Assembly (NCBI GenBank): GCA_029783825.1
Contig: JAREIK010002623.1
Span: forward strand, 110,152 to 174,151
Direction of reading: 5' to 3'
Length of the DNA: 64,000 nt
Source of the DNA: Sapria himalayana
Lineage: Eukaryota > Streptophyta > Magnoliopsida > Malpighiales > Rafflesiaceae
Position numbers and translations under genes: made by a program. This document shows, one piece after another, positions 50,703 through 62,459 of this stretch; the first letter of the stretch is position 1, and each line of letters starts with the position of its first letter. Below the pieces are notes generated by a model. It had not been told where the DNA came from. It was given only the letters and a program-made list of their open reading frames with translations, and did not search any database.

Positions 50703-51251
50703 ATGGGGTTGACGTTCACAAAGCTATTTAGTAGGCTATTTTCTAACGAGGAGATGTGGATTTTGATGCTAGGTCTTAATGCTAGCGGTAAGACAACCAT
50801 TCTGTATAAGTTGAAACTTGGTGAAATTGTCACCATAATTTCTACTATTATCTTCAATATAGAGACTATTGAATACAAAAACATCTATTTCACTGTGTGG
50901 GATGCTGGTGGTCAAGAAAAGATTCACCCTTTCTATAGGGATTACTTACAAAGTACCAAATTTCTCATATTTGGGGTGGATAACAATGATAGAAATTGTG
51001 TTATTGAAGTTAGAGATAAGTTGCATAGGTTGTTAAAAGAGGAAAAGTTTCGAGATTTAGTTTTGCTTGTGTTTGCCAATAAGTAAGTTCTTCTCAATGC
51101 TATGAATTCAACAGAAATTACTGACAAGCTAGGACTTCACTCTCTTCGCCAATGCCATTGGTACATTCAGAGAACTTGTGCTACCTCTGGCGATGGCCAC
51201 TACGAGGGTCTTGATTGGCTTTCCACTTACATTGCCAGAAGTCATAAATAA
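50703..51251 (+). pseudogene. ARF1-type small GTPase pseudogene, right copy
   Basis: A plant ARF1-class GTPase, intronless and nearly full length (183 codons including stops; ARF1 has about 181). ATG 50703 is followed by Gly2, the myristoylation site, then KLFSRLF. The P-loop reads GLNASGKTT (normally GLDAAGKTT). Switch I is altered (STIIFN for PTIGFN). WDAGGQEK keeps the catalytic Gln region. FANK is followed by TAA (51084-51086) in place of the Gln codon of NKQD, so the guanine-specificity motif and the last third are cut off. The frame beyond is open to 51251 with [19 protein letters not shown] and DWLSTYIA; one base is lost near the end. A 127-residue product would lack the G4 and G5 elements. 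Expression cannot be excluded, but normal GTPase function can. Confidence 0.92.
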
Positions 51252-51480
51252 TTTTTGCAGGATGAGACAAACTTTGTTGACATATCTGAATGTGGATCTA
51301 ATCTTTGCCTACTTTGTCTGAGTTTTCTCCGTTATGTGGATGACATCATCTAGTTCTAGGGAAATTCAAATTATATTTATATTTATATAATACATGCCTG
51401 AAATACAAGACCTCATTCACTTTGCACTAATCTATTGTAAGTCGAGATTGTTTGTTTTCTGTTTTGTGTCTTTTTGCCTT
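51252..51480 (+). other. 3' UTR-like sequence of the ARF retrocopy
   Basis: Sequence of mixed composition (GACATATCTGAATGTGGATC, GTGGATGACATCATCTAG, ATACATGCCTGAAATACAAG) that matches 22640-22870 in reverse, so it belonged to the duplicated segment. It ends at GGATCCCAAAGG, where Y begins. No poly(A) tract is evident. Confidence 0.6.
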
Positions 51481-52460
51481 GGATCCCAAAGGTATAAGAA
51501 TATATAACTATAAATAATTGTCTTTGACTATATGTATAACTATAAAAAATTATACATAACTAGAATTAAAAAATATAATTAACAACATATATTTAAAATA
51601 CATTTTTATATATTAGTAAATAAAAATATATTTTACCATATATATACCTATAGATAACTATATGTATACATATATAAAATTATATGAAAAAATATATATA
51701 ACTACATGTATCAATATAAGTATAACTATATGTGTAACTATATGTATAACCACATATAACTATATGTATAAGTACATGTGTAACAACATACAACATTATT
51801 TTTAACTAAATGTGTATAACTATATACAAATATTTGTATAACTATATATAAATATTTGTATAAATATATAACACTATATAATTAAATACAACAATATTTT
51901 GTAACTATGTATACATATATGTAAATTTATATATATTTATTTAACTTTATATATTTATGTATAACTATATAAAAATATTTATAGCTATATATACTATATG
52001 TATAATAACATATAACTATAAATAATTATTTCTTATTATATGTATAACTATAAAAGCTTTATGCATAACTTAATTTAAATATATAATTTACAACTTATAT
52101 TTAATATACATTTGTATAAGTTAGTATATAAAAATATATTTTATTATATCTATACCTATACATAGCTATATGTATAATTATATAAAATTATAAGTAAAAA
52201 TATATATACCTAAAAGTATAAATATAAGTATAACTATACGCATAACTATATGTATAACCACATGTAACTATATTTATAATTACAAGTATAACAGCGTACA
52301 AAATTATGTTTAACTCTATGTGTATAAATATATATAAATATTTGTATAACTATATAACACTCTATATAATTATATATACCTATATTTGTAACTATCTATA
52401 CATATATGCAAATATATATTTGTTTATAACTTTGTATTCTTTTATGTATACCTACTTACA
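51481..52460. repeat. Module Y, TATAACTATA-rich DNA (right copy)
   Basis: Inverted equivalent of 21641-22640, including the landmarks GTATAACCACATATAACTA (about 51745) and TATAACCACATGTAACTA (about 52250). These are the two sub-blocks of the duplication seen in the left copy. Confidence 0.8.
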
Positions 52461-52960
52461 ATTACTTGGAGCTATGGATCAATACAAAACATCCTCATAA
52501 ATCAGGTATGATTTGGATGATAGCTATCATACACTGCTTTCTTTTTTCTTATAAAACTAATGAATGTTGATAAAATATTCATAAAATTTCAAACTTGTAA
52601 TCATATCACAATGTTCCTATAAAAATGAGAATAATACAAGCTCCAATTTGTTTAACAATTTACATCCTCAGTTCATTGGGTACACTCAGGGAAAACTACA
52701 TGCGTTGGCAATGAATTCATACAAATATCATGAGTTTGCTGCTACTCAAAATGAGGTATTGGAGCTATGGATCAAAGCAAACCTATCTCAAAAATAAATT
52801 ATGATTTTTATGATAGTCATCACATACTGCTTTATTTTTTCCTTATTAAACTAATGAATGGGGAAAAAATGTTGATAAAATTTGAAACTTGTAATCATAT
52901 TAGGTTCGCTTTTATGTTTCTTTCATGGCTGATCTATGAACATCTCTAGACTATTATGCA
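52461..52960 (+). other. Module X: unrecognised exon-like segment (right copy)
   Basis: Inverted copy of 21057-21640. About 52690-52790 reads GKLHALAMNSYKYHEFAAT, then QNEVLELWIKA. The GGAGCTATGGATCAA word occurs at about 52470 and 52760, each followed by similar sequence (TATGATTT.GATGATAG), the internal duplication of X. Identity unknown. It follows the ARF relic in the same orientation, as in the left copy. Confidence 0.45.
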
Positions 52961-53029
52961 TTTCTATTTAAAATTACTTATCATCTAGTTTGTGCTTTGC
53001 TTATTCACTTGATATCTACATAAAAACAT

Positions 53030-53319
53030 CCATTGAGTAGCCATGTAATTTTACACGTGGAACTTGTTTGAGTATATATGTACATGTACTCTGTAGTGTA
53101 TATTTACATATATTATATGTACATACTTGTACAGATATACACTGAAGTGTAAATGTGCATACATGTACATATCTACTATAGTGTATATGTATACACATAT
53201 ATATGTACATATACACTGTAGTGTATATGTACATTTACTGAGTATTTATTTACATATAATTAATTGTACATATATACCAGTATATATGTACATACACATA
53301 TATACTAGTATATAATCTA
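53030..53319. repeat. TATGTACATATACTGTAGTG minisatellite-like DNA
   Basis: Units of roughly 20-30 bp built from TGTACATATA and CTGTAGTGTATA, related to but distinct from the 23-bp ACGT-centred minisatellite. It separates X from the start of the inverted arm at about 53320, so it lies at a rearrangement junction. Confidence 0.7.
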
Positions 53320-53940
53320 TCGTATTTATGATTGTGAATATTATTTTAGATAGGAAAATCAAATTATAATCAATATTATTGAAAATTTGTTACGATAGAA
53401 AGATTACGATAATACATAGATGAGCTTTCAAAATCAAATGCATCCATTACAACAAAATATATATGATGATGTATATGATAAAATTTAAAGTTGTACAGAT
53501 CATAACAGTTAGATTGAAAAAGATGTTATAATGTTCATCATTTTATGACTTAATGATTTCTACAATTTTTTATGTTTTAGTTTTATTTTGAAAGATAATG
53601 TTACCATATTTTATTTTAATAAGTATTAATTATAATTTTAAATTAAATTATTTTTTTAATATTTTTTTTAATTCATAATTTTAAATTTTTTATATACTAG
53701 GTATGTATGTATATATTTTGTATTTACATTATCTATACATGTATCTACACAATAATTTCTGTCTATATACAATGTGTATATGTATATATTTAATATGAGT
53801 GTATACACACATTGTATGTACATTCTATATACATTATATATATATTTTGTATATTGTAATACACAATAATTTTATTTTGTGTATATATAGATAGACATAA
53901 CAATTAACACATCTATGTTATGTATGATATATTGATAGAA
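53320..53940 (+). repeat. Module R, inverted copy (R3)
   Basis: Reverse complement of 32040-32660 and of 13.4-13.98 kb. The start at about 53320 (CGTATTTATGATTGTGAATA) is the inner boundary of the large inverted repeat. The roughly 230 bp of R that lies beyond this point in R1 and R2 is missing here. Confidence 0.8.
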
Positions 53941-54363
53941 TGCTGCCATCATGCTCAGCACTTGCAGCCTACACACACTGTCTAGGGGACATGGCCCATT
54001 GGATTCCAGGGACCAGAGCCTAGGCCCTTGTGAGGTGGACCAGGTGCCATGGATAGGCCCTAACGAGGGTATGCCTGGCTTTCCTGGTTCAGACCCAAGC
54101 TATTCTAGCTTTGCCACGTGCCAGGCCAGGCAATAGCCATTCTCATCACAATTGTTGGCAAAGATTTTATTGAGAACTATCTGGACTATCTTCATTTCTT
54201 TTTTCTATTAAGTTTGATGTGATGAATATATATAATATTTATTATATTTATTGCACAATTTTAATTTATGTATTATTTTTTCACTTGTATACAGTCTATG
54301 TAGTGTATTGCTTATATTGATGGCATGCTCCAAATACGTTTACTTTTGTTCTTTAAAAAAACA

Positions 54364-54733
54364 TCAGGTGTCTTGGGGCTGTCTCCAACATGTTAGCTTA
54401 AATGATGATGGTGGTAGCGGCATTATTACTTTTATTTTCCCCGCTTTCATATCATGTTCAATAATATAAATACAATCGTTTGGGTGCCTCATTCCTAATG
54501 CAACCAAACCTATATAAGTGACCAAGTACAAAGCCACACAGAAGAAGAAATACATGATGAAAATTTATCTTCGAGAGCATGTTAGATTTATAAGATAGAA
54601 AGCATGTTGTTATTGAATTATCAATAAGGTCATTGGAGATTGTTTTATTTTGTTTTGGCACATGTTGTTTTTTTGTTTTATTTTGGAAGATAAAAATTCT
54701 ATTTTTCTGGGCATGTACTGTTCTAATTTTCAC
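54364..54733 (-). other. Conserved short open frames in module Q (copy 3)
   Basis: Equivalent of 12648-12996. One frame (54458-54733) gives SKINFHHVFLLLCGFVLGHL and CIRNEAPKR. The other (54364-54555) gives LVALGMRHPNDCIYIIEHD and FKLTCWRQPQDT. Both are open, as in Q1. Unrecognised protein. Confidence 0.3.
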
Positions 54734-55619
54734 TGGGCAATTTTTTTTATTTTATATTTGTCAATTAGTTTTTGTAATGCCTTAAGCATGTGTAATTTGT
54801 TAATGATACTAGGTTTCTACTTACCATGCAGAGTTTGATGTCAGGTCAGTGAAATACTGGGCCTCATGCGCTATCTCTTGTGGTGTGTTGATCTTTATTT
54901 TCAGTCATGTGGTGCATGACATGGACTATATTTGTACAAATACCGAGTATATAAGTATGAATATACTAGGTATATACATAAGTATATACTGAGTATATGT
55001 GTATGTATATAATGGGTATGTACATAAGTAGGTGCATATATTTATCTGTATACATGTATGTATTGTCATACATACACGCCCATTCACACACACACACACA
55101 CACACATTTGAAAATATAATTGATTGGGCTGGTCTGGTCATCATCATGCATTACTTACGGATGCATGTCATAAAAGTCATGAATATTAGACTTTCCCAAA
55201 TTGTGGCATGAAGATATTTCTTATCTAGGGCAGCCAGGCAGCCATAGGTTGGTCTTAAATCTTTTAGTAATTGTGTAGATATGTAATTATCACATGGTAC
55301 AAAGAATATGTATGAGGAAATAAATTTTCTTGCGGTAGGCACTATAATGATTTGTTATAATTCTACTATGTCATATGATGATGATAATGATGCTCATGTA
55401 GTAATCTTGTAAGTTTATTACATCTCACAAAACTATATTCAATTGGAATGAAAAATATATCATTACGTGATTTTTATAGGCTGCGAGTGCAAAGAGGAAT
55501 ATCAGGTCTTGTTTAGGGAGAAGTAGCACGCTGCCACGTCAAAAATTCGCTCAATCTCAAAACGAGGGATTTGTAGGGAAGTCCATCAGTCTAGCATCAT
55601 TTCCATTCCCACTTTTATT

Positions 55620-55895
55620 ATCAGTGGTAGCTAGCACCATCAGTTGCCTTGGCAGTGGCAGTAGCTACAAAAGCAGTAGTAATAGCGGCGGCAGCAGCAG
55701 CATCAGCATCAGCATCAACAGCAATAGCAGGAGCAACAATAGTGGTGCCGGTAGGAGCAGCAGCATGTGGCGGCTACAGTAGGGGTAGTGGAGTCAACAA
55801 AGACAGCAATGGCAACAATAGTAGGGGTAGCGGTAGTAGCAGCAGCAGGAGCAGTAGTAGCAGCTGCAGTGGCGGCAACATTAGTAGCAGCAAAT
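55620..55895. repeat. Trinucleotide array in Q3
   Basis: About 280 bp of GTA/GCA/GGC/AGT triplets, the reverse equivalent of 30050-30370 with a different order of triplets. It gives alanine/serine/valine-rich pseudo-peptides. Confidence 0.9.
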
Positions 55896-56820
55896 ATGAT
55901 ATATACATACGTATATACACACATATATTACAGTAGTATTTGTACATATAATACTATAGTAATATATGATAATATACACTATAGTATATATGAACATATA
56001 TACAACAGTTTTATATATTTACCAAAATATAACTTTTTTTATTTGTTTTTTTATGTTATTCACTTATTTAAATTTCATACTGATATGGTACCTCATTGTT
56101 CTCCATTATAAGTTTCTATAAGTGAGGGATTTTTTTATTAGGCATGATCCACCGTGACTCAGACAGCTTTGTAATAGCTGAAAGATGGTGATCAGAGGAG
56201 GTGAGGATGAGAAAGCAACATCAATGCACAGATAGATTATACATTATAAACTATCGGTAGATACATTGATGAATAAGATGTAATAAAATTTTGTTATATC
56301 ATTCTTTCAAATATATAAGACAAGGATTGCTTAGATTATAAATATTCAAAATTATTATTCTAATAATTTATTCATCATTTTGTGTTGCACATTAGCATGT
56401 GGAGTGCTCATTTTTTCTATGTTGAAGATTCCTATTTATTTGTTCATAGTTACTTCTACACATGATCAGTCTCATGTCAACTCAGTCTTGGCGGTGCAAA
56501 GCAACCCCCTTATAAGCCTTGGGACTAATAGAGAGTTCTGGTTATGGGGAGGCAAGATATGAACTTTGATGCCCCAAGCTTGGCTTGTGGCTTGTCTTCC
56601 AGGTTTTTCTCTATGATTTTATAGAGATAATTTCTAAAATTTAAATAATCTTCATATTTCTTATTTATGTTGATAGCAAAGTTTTTGTTCCACCTTTGTG
56701 AAGTATAAATGGGATAATACTAATTTGTTGTAGTTTTCTATCATTTGATGCTATGTGATTATATATATGTACATATATATTGCACTATATACGTACATAT
56801 ATACTGTAGTTATAGGAAAC

Positions 56821-57930
56821 TTTTAAAAAATATGATTATTACAAATTTTGAAAATTTTTGAAATATAATAAAAATATAAATTTTTTCATTAAAGTTAAAA
56901 AAAATAAATTAATATTTAAAAATAAATACATATATGTTTGCCCCTACAAAAATTTATAAGAATTAAACAATTGAGTAATATTTTTTCTATTAACTTTTAA
57001 CATTCAGTCTCTATTGAAATAATTAATATAAATTTTTTTAAATATCTTATCACTTTAAGTAATTTTTTGAATTTAAAAAATTATAAATGATATCAAATAA
57101 TATGAAATTTTATGCCTTTAAAATTATTACATATTATCTTCATAAAAATTAATATGATGAATTCGTAAAAATTTATAACCATAAAATATAAATTTTTATA
57201 TATTTTTTAACATTAAGAGTATTTTATAACTTTTAGGAGAGTTGATAGAAGACAAATCATCTTTTCATGTATGTCTTATTATATCAAGTTTGTTAATTTA
57301 ATAGCTATTTGATATTTTTTTTATAAGGCTAAACATATATTTTTTTTAAATCGTTTATATATTTATTGTTTAATTAATATTATAATAAAAATTTGTAAGG
57401 TGCATATTTTTTATTTGTACCTTTCTACATGCACATTAATTTAGTTGAAAAAATTTTGATAGTAAAGAAAAAAATTGAGTCTTTTTTATTATATATATAT
57501 ATATTATATATTTATTTTAATATTTTATAATTATAAATATAAATATTTTCGAAATATATATAATTTGTTATTTAATGTTTATTTTGTCGAGACTAAGTCC
57601 TCCATCTTTCTCCCAACATTTCGATGAATAAGCGACACAATTACTCCATAGTCCTCCATTCTTCTCTTCAACACCGATGCAACATAAACATATTCAATTA
57701 AGCGATAATTTGTTATTGATTTGATTGTACGTTTTTCTACCCTAATTCTTCATCGATTATCTTAACGTGTATTGATCCTGTTAATTTTTTTTTTGGAATT
57801 CTTTTTCTTTAATCGTACACATTAATTTAATAATACTATTGTGATACATACCTAATGAATTTTTGTTGTGTGGCCAGTAGGTATGCTAATATAAACTTAA
57901 TTTAATTATACTTTTTTTAATACATATTCT
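56821..57930. repeat. Module P, inverted copy (right arm)
   Basis: Reverse-colinear with 28001-29110. The less A+T-rich stretch is at 57588-57750 (CGAGACTAAGTCCTCCATC, GATGAATAAGCGACAC, ATTCTTCATCGATTATC). No reading frame of note. Confidence 0.65.
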
Positions 57931-58999
57931 ATTAATTTAGTTATACTTTTTTTGAATACATATTCTATTAATTTATTATAATTGGATTGCTTATATAAAT
58001 TTTAATCGTATATAACACAATATGGGTGTTTTGTGTTGGGCAGTGTATATATAACACATAAATATATAAATGTTTTTTATTATATTTATAACTATAAAAA
58101 TAGTTTACATAAATGTAACTATATATAAATATAACAATATATATATATATATATCTATCATAAGTTTATATATGATACGTTCAATATACATGTCATGTAT
58201 TTCAGATATAATTTGTATTATACATATAACATTATATACATATTTTACACAAATAAAGATATATTGACTTTATGAAAGGATTTAATATGGTATATTTGAA
58301 ATTTGTAAGTCATCATTATGAAATACACCTCTAATAAATTTGCATTATGAAAATATCTTTTATTCCATAATGCCTTGCCTACCCAATAAGTATAATTAAA
58401 TTAATATCAGTAAATTATATTTTATACATGACTTTATGTATAGGGAAAACCACACACTCTTATAAAAATGTAAGAGTGTATTTAATATCTGTAAATTAAA
58501 GTATAGTCAAATTAATATTTGTAATGTCAATTATATGTGTAAATATTTATTGATCGATTTTCAATTAGTTCAAATAAAAATGTAATAGGCTTTAGGCATA
58601 CTGATACTAATTTAGAAGACATTAAATACATGTATATATTTGACTATAATTTAATTACTATGGTTAATTAAATGCCACATAGACTCCCTTATAAATACCC
58701 TAGCATTGACTATCATATAATTCATACTAGATTAAAATATATAAGATATCCAGCTCATCTAACATACATTATTTCCTACATGAATTGAAGCCGTTGACAT
58801 TTTGATGCATTTGAGAAGTTCACCTATATGGATGAGTAGAGCTCACATATTTTATCACCTCTATAGCCATTAACTCGGAAATTGTATACCCATGGACTTG
58901 ATACCGTTTACTTATTGTAAGCTAATATAGAATTATTTACTTGAACAAACACTAGAACCTATTTAATTATTGTAAGCTTAGATAATGAAGAAACTTTGA
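57931..58999. repeat. Outer part of module N, inverted copy; no gene
   Basis: Reverse-colinear with 26991-28000. It keeps CTCCCTTATAAATACCC (58685) as the complement of the left-arm TATTTATAAGGGAG word, and a (TA)n run at 58136-58155 where the left arm has (TA)n plus (GT)n. Confidence 0.65.
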
Positions 59000-59995
59000 T
59001 AATTAATCAAATAATTAATATCTATGAACTGATAATCCAGATTCATAGAGTTAGCTTTATTACTTGTTAAACTCATATATTTGTGATACATTTTACCATG
59101 CTATAAATAACTAACACTTGCATTGATTTTATAGTGTCTTGTCTCTCTATATTTTCAATACTTAATGGTCTTTGAGCTATTATAATTACAATGATTCTTA
59201 GGTTTAGACATCTTGTTTTTTATTTGCTTTGACATTTTCTCTTGGTTGAATTTCTTTCAATTAACTTTGTATATAATTCTAAAGAGGCTGATGTTTCACT
59301 TGTCTATCTCTGTTGAATATCCTTGCTAAGAATTAGATCTTGAACATCATCAAATTTCAATTTATTAGTTCTTGATAAACTATGAGCAACTATAATTGTA
59401 ATATGATAATTTTGATAGAGAACACAGAAGTATCAATGCACATACTTCATCAATGACTTTGGTCACTAATGTGCTTGCTGTCAACTTTAGATTGAAAAAC
59501 ACCTAATAATGTGCATTTTTTTAGCATCAATGAATTTTTCGTATATACTAGCAAGAACTATTGTAAGCCTTACTATGCTCTTCTCATTTTTATATTGAAA
59601 GTAAGTTTGTAAGATATCATATTTCAGATGAATTCAAGTGCTAGTATGTGCTCTTCTTTCTTCGTACACTCTATCATCTTCTTCATAAGGGGTTGCTATA
59701 GATTTTTCTAGTATATATAATCCTTCATCTATATTTTCAAGAATCCAAATTTCGTTCTATAGATTTTTTTTATTTTCACTTTCCTTCAAATGTAGTTATT
59801 ACTGTCTACAAAATATAAATTATTCTAGACAATTCTTGCAAAACACTGTGTATGAGAATTGAGAACACCTCTTTTAACATGATGATATTGTCTGCAAAAT
59901 TTTTATAATTTATTAATTCATTATTATCATCAATAGTAACTTTGCCCAATGGTGCATCATAATGCACAACCTAAACCTCCAATACCAATTGTTGA
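59000..59995 (-). pseudogene. Copia gag relic (module N, right arm)
   Basis: Minus-strand counterpart of 26040-26990. It ends on the right with the primer-site-like word (complement AATTGGTATTGGAGG at about 59978-59992), which is closer to the tRNA-Met site than the left-arm version. Gag frames are again interrupted at many points. No LTR lies beyond it; GATA array begins within about 20 bp. Confidence 0.65.
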
Positions 59996-60005
59996 TAATA
60001 CTTGA

Positions 60006-62459
60006 TTTCCTATATGTTAGATAGACATTTAGATAAACTGACAAATATAAAGGTAAACAGATAGAATGAGTGATAGATAGATAGATATATATATATATAG
60101 ATTGACAAATAGAAAGGCAGTTAGATAGTTTGAGAGATAGAAAAATAGAAAGAAGATATATAAATTAATTGATAAATCGAATAGTTAGATATTTACATAG
60201 ATATATAGATTTACATATAACATTTTGACATAATATAGATAGATAGCAGGATAAACAAATAAGCAAATATATAGATTAACTTATAGATAGATACATAGAT
60301 ATGAAAATAGACCAATAGATTGATTGATAGTCAGATTGATAGATAGACTAATAGACTGATAAACTGATAGACTGATAGATTGATAGATTGATAGAGAGGC
60401 ATATAGATATTTAGAAAGACAAATAGAAAGTTATATAAATAAAAATATTAGAACGACAAATAGATAGATAGATAGATAGAGATCTATATAGATAGCTAGA
60501 TAGATAGATAGATATATATAAAAATAGATAGATAGATAGATAGATTGATAAACATATAAATATATGGATATAAAGATAGATAGATATATTATAGATATAC
60601 AGATAGATTGATTAATTGTTAGATAGATAGATTGATAGATAGATAAATAGATAGATATAAAGATTAGATAGATAGACATTTAGAAAGGTATATATATAGA
60701 GAGATAAATAGCCAGATATATAGACAGAGAGATAGATAGATTATTAGACAGATAGATAGATAGATTATTAGACAGATAGATAGACAAATAGATATAAACA
60801 TTGATAGATTGATTGATTGACAGAAAGATAGATAGATAGATAGATTGATAGATAGATTTATATATAGAATGATATACAAATTTATTGACAAATTGATCGA
60901 CAAATTGATAGAGAGATTTATAGACTATTTGATAGACAGATTGATAGACATAATGATAGATAGATATATAGACAGAGAAACACAAAGAAAGATTGATACA
61001 TACATACAAAGATAAGATAAGATAGATAGATAGATAGACAGACATATTGATTGATTGATATATAGATAAAAAGATAGATATATAGATAGATAGACAGATA
61101 AATAGATAGATAGATAGACATACAGAAAGATAGATAGAGAGATATATAGATAGATAGTTAGATAAAAAATTATATAGACAAATTGATAAATAGATAGATA
61201 TATAAATAGAGAAATAGATAAACATATAGTTAGATAGATAGATAGACAAATAGATAGATAGATAGATATATATATATATATATATATATATAAATTGATA
61301 GATAGATAAATAGATAGATAACTTGATTGATTGAGATTTAGATATATAGAAAGATAAATAGATAGATAGATAGAGATAGCTAAAAAATTGATAGATATAT
61401 AGATAGATAGATAGATAGATAGATAAATAAATAGATAGATATAGAGATGAATAGATACTTAGACAAAAAGATAGATAGATAAATTGATATATCAATAGAT
61501 ATATAGACAAAATAGATAGATAGATAGATATATACACATATATATAGAAAGATAGATTGATAGATAGATTGATAGATATATAGATAAGTAGATAAATGAA
61601 TAGAGAGATAGATAGATAAATATATAGATAGATATATTGATATGTAGATATATTGAGAGATAGATAGATATATAGATTGAAAGATTGACAGACTGATAGA
61701 CATATAGATAGACATATTAATAGACATTATAATAGATAGATTAAAAGATTGATTGATATATATATTTAAAGAAAGATTGATAGACAAATTGATAGTGAAA
61801 ATGATAGATAGATAGATACATAGATAAATTGATAAAATATAGATAGACAGATAGATATATAGATAGATTATTAGATAGATATGTTACCAATAGATTGATA
61901 GATATATATTGACAGATAGATAAAGATATATATATAGATAAATATATATTCTGATATATAGACATATAAATAGACAGAAAGATATACTAATAGGTAAATA
62001 GATATATAGATAGAAAGATATATAGAAAGATAGATAGACATATAGATAGAAATATATATAGATAGATAGATCGATAGATTCATAGATAGATAAATAGATA
62101 GAAAAATAAATAGATAGATAGACAGATAGATATACTGATAGATAGCTAGACAAATAGACTGACAGATACATATGTAGATAGATTGATAGAGTGATAGGCA
62201 TACAGATAGACATACAGATAGACAGACAGATTGACTTATAAACATTCAAATAGATAGACATATAAACAAATAAATAAACAGATAGTTAGTTAGATATATA
62301 GATATAGAGATAGATATACTATTAGATAGATAGATAGACTGATATATAGAAAGATAAATAGATATATAGATAGTTTGAAAGATAGATTGATAGAAAGATA
62401 ATAAAAAGATAGATAGATAAAGAGATATATAAATAGGTAGATAGACAAAAAGATAGAAA
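60006..62459. repeat. GATA tetranucleotide array (module M, right arm)
   Basis: Reverse counterpart of 23791-26005, with matching rare interruptions. It is about 240 bp longer. A (TA)n run lies at 61266-61292. It ends exactly at the CACTA-type terminus at 62460. All long frames are minus-strand IYLS-type repeats. Confidence 0.95.

Larger units (their letters stand above)
53941..56820 (+). repeat. Module Q, inverted full copy (Q3)
   Basis: Order reversed relative to Q1/Q2: G+C-rich block (53940-54150), conserved short frames (54364-54733, minus), 23-bp units (about 54930-55020), CA microsatellite (55083-55105), a 63-codon open frame on the minus strand (55151-55342), trinucleotide array (55620-55895), Q core (56070-56290), and the 3'-most part including CCCCTTATAAGCCTTGGGAC (56507), also present at 3600. 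Corresponding points with Q2 sum to about 85,943-85,980. Confidence 0.8.
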
